Shown here in pieces: positions 6,774 through 6,878 of a stretch of 6,878 nt of DNA. Position 1 is the stretch's first letter. Each line of letters starts with the position of its first letter. This stretch comes from WRMR01 sp031548645. GTDB taxonomy: Bacteria > Planctomycetota > Planctomycetia > Pirellulales > Thermoguttaceae. The translations under genes and the position numbers were made by a program. The notes below the pieces were generated by a model. It had not been told where the DNA came from, ran no database searches, and was given only the letters and a program-made list of their open reading frames with translations. The stretch is taken from the NCBI GenBank assembly GCA_031548645.1, contig JAVBQX010000183.1, forward strand, positions 1 to 6,878, given 5' to 3'.

Positions 6774-6797
6774 GGCGGGAATTTTTTGATTTCCGCT
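6774..6797 (+). promoter_or_regulatory. Leader hairpin followed by a short U-run, possible attenuator
   Basis: GGCGGGAA (6774-6781) can pair with TTTCCGCT (6790-6797) across an eight-base loop, with two G-U pairs. It is followed by TTTTC. The left copy keeps a related but weaker stem, GGCGTGAA with TTTCCGCC, with one mismatch and a CU-rich tail. It is either a regulatory leader structure or simply part of the conserved untranslated region. Confidence 0.3.
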
Positions 6798-6830
6798 TTT
6801 TCATACTCACTTTATCATAAGGAGTGCCTG

Positions 6831-6878
6831 ATGTCAAAGAATCTCGCGGTCAAGGCGTTTGCGTGGCTGGCTTCCTTT
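6831..6878 (+). CDS. Start of a second exported/surface protein, paralogue of the left-edge gene (partial)
   Basis: The ATG at 6831 follows AAGGAG (6819-6824) with six bases of spacing, exactly as in the left gene. The 16 codons in view read MSKNLAVKAFAWLASF, identical to the left paralogue at 13 of 16 positions. Five of the nine base differences are synonymous, which indicates translation. The part that would carry a LEDRHLLA-type motif lies beyond the window edge, so export is inferred from the paralogue only. Confidence 0.75.
   Translation, partial: MSKNLAVKAFAWLASF

Larger units (their letters stand above)
6653..6878 (+). repeat. Right arm of the inverted repeat shared with 754-530
   Basis: From GCGAGGGACG at 6653 through the promoter, leader, Shine-Dalgarno sequence and first 16 codons, this arm matches the minus strand at 754-530. 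Most changes in the coding part are synonymous or conservative. The later leader carries several small indels that would break any reading frame, so the leader is probably untranslated. The arm continues to the window edge and its true extent is not visible. Confidence 0.8.

Noticed and set aside
5786..6820. Long plus-strand frame running from within the regulator gene across coaD
   Set aside because: It overlaps two well-supported genes in other frames, and its translation resembles no protein family.

Overview
The window looks like a chromosomal segment from a GC-rich bacterium of the Planctomycetes/PVC type. Three things point there. The truncated gene at the left edge encodes a LEDRHLLA motif, typical of the N-terminal targeting signal of large planctomycete extracellular proteins. 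A DUF502 membrane protein has a long inter-helix segment that I associate, from memory, with planctomycete members. Housekeeping-type promoters of the TTGACA/TATAAT kind are visible. The phylum assignment is inference.

Layout, left to right. (1) 1-577, minus strand: 5' part of a large surface or exported protein gene, interrupted at a run of 12 G. Restoring the frame with 11 or 14 G leaves it open to the window edge. (2) 578-808: its leader and a near-consensus sigma-70-type promoter. (3) 809-3745, minus strand: an apparent operon of a DUF502 membrane protein, a small lipoprotein and a class II CCA-adding tRNA nucleotidyltransferase with an HD domain. (4) 3746-4373: a 628-bp divergent intergenic region that is more AT-rich than its neighbours. 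(5) 4374-5972, plus strand: a regulator with full NtrC architecture (receiver, AAA+, Fis-type HTH) in which nearly every catalytic and sigma-54-contact motif except Walker A is altered. (6) 5991-6009: a perfect hairpin between convergent genes. (7) 6035-6541, minus strand: coaD, with its own good promoter. (8) 6653-6878: a promoter, leader and gene start that are a near copy, in inverted orientation, of those at the left edge. The window ends 16 codons into that second gene.

The main picture is a block of ordinary housekeeping genes and one unusual regulator, flanked by two outward-reading paralogues of a surface or exported protein family. These share promoter, leader and signal region. The points most worth following are the catalytically degraded NtrC-like regulator, the poly-G tract that sets the reading frame of the left paralogue, and the strong conservation of the untranslated leader between the two paralogues. 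I see no phage genes, transposase, CRISPR array, defence system or RNA gene.
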